DNA from: Bacteroidia bacterium
Lineage (GTDB): Bacteria > Bacteroidota > Bacteroidia > NS11-12g > UBA9320
Direction: 5' to 3'
DNA length: 64,000 nt
Assembly: GCA_018402155.1 (NCBI GenBank)
Contig: JAGYJG010000001.1
Span: forward strand, 2,252,501-2,316,500
Below, piece by piece: positions 63,951 to 64,000 of this stretch; the stretch's first letter is position 1, and every line of letters starts with the position of its first letter. The notes under the pieces are model-generated. The model was given only the letters and a program-made list of their open reading frames with translations. It ran no database searches and was not told the origin of the DNA. The translations under genes were made by a program, and so were the position numbers.

Positions 63951-64000
63951 GTTGGAACGTTTCATATGTGGTGACTCTAACGTAGTATTCAACTAAATCA

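Noticed and set aside
1-64000. tRNA, rRNA, CRISPR arrays, insertion sequences or integrases
   Set aside because: I looked for T-arm motifs, repeat-spacer patterns, transposase motifs and terminal repeats and saw none that were convincing. A covariance-model search would be decisive.

Overview
The window is chromosomal DNA of a member of the phylum Bacteroidota, most likely a free-living, T9SS-bearing lineage; I cannot name the genus. The evidence is direct: several proteins end in type IX secretion (T9SS) sorting domains (type A at 21001, 25579, 29884 and 36046; type B at 47101), two PorG-like outer-membrane proteins precede uppS-bamA, promoters often carry the Bacteroidota -7 box TAnnTTTG, and TTG/GTG starts are common. 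The standard code is used. I saw no tRNA, rRNA, CRISPR array, integrase or transposase.

Layout. 1-4 kb: a ugd gene cut by the window edge, an outer-membrane protein plus a Kdo transferase, and a methyltransferase. 4-11 kb: a nitronate monooxygenase/FabK-like enzyme, an AlbA_2 protein, then the envelope cluster porG-like, porG-like, uppS, bamA. 11-20 kb: mgsA with a short HADH-like protein, RidA, pssA, glyA, a frameshifted DUF5723-like gene with its large lipoprotein partner, thiamine pyrophosphokinase and guaB. 21-25 kb: a small T9SS cargo, a NifU-type Fe-S protein and a 1039-aa helicase-nuclease. 25-38 kb: two giant, almost identical T9SS adhesins in tandem, followed by an ECF sigma factor, an anti-sigma/outer-membrane-barrel gene (split in two frames) and another T9SS surface protein. 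38-47 kb: comF, thiL, a rhodanese-thioredoxin lipoprotein, a GH3-family protein, an M28 peptidase, pnuC, cyclophilin and pgk. 47-64 kb: a type B T9SS protein, lysS, small lipoproteins, a split DUF2452-like gene, rsgA, metF, a second M28 peptidase, a TSUP permease, an S41 protease, yidD-rnpA-rpmH, two related lipoproteins and a YifB-family ATPase.

The most interesting region is 25.5-38.5 kb. The second adhesin and the ECF sigma operon share the same promoter-like pair GCAACC-N16-GTCTAA, with an AAC-type -35 and GTC-type -10 as expected for an ECF sigma. The first adhesin lacks it. The two adhesins share about 3.57 kb, including the terminator, at a constant offset of 4422 bases, but have different N-terminal domains and promoters. 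This suggests a self-activating surface-remodelling switch in which a sigma factor and barrel-type anti-sigma control a T9SS-exported adhesin made by duplication with N-terminal replacement.

A second theme is that several genes (16.08, 35.12, 52.9 and 53.3 kb) are broken by a likely one-base shift, two of them at A5 runs repaired by a single extra A. One lipoprotein (10.8 kb) has a clean signal peptide but no usable start codon. These may be sequencing errors or real mutations; the raw reads would decide.
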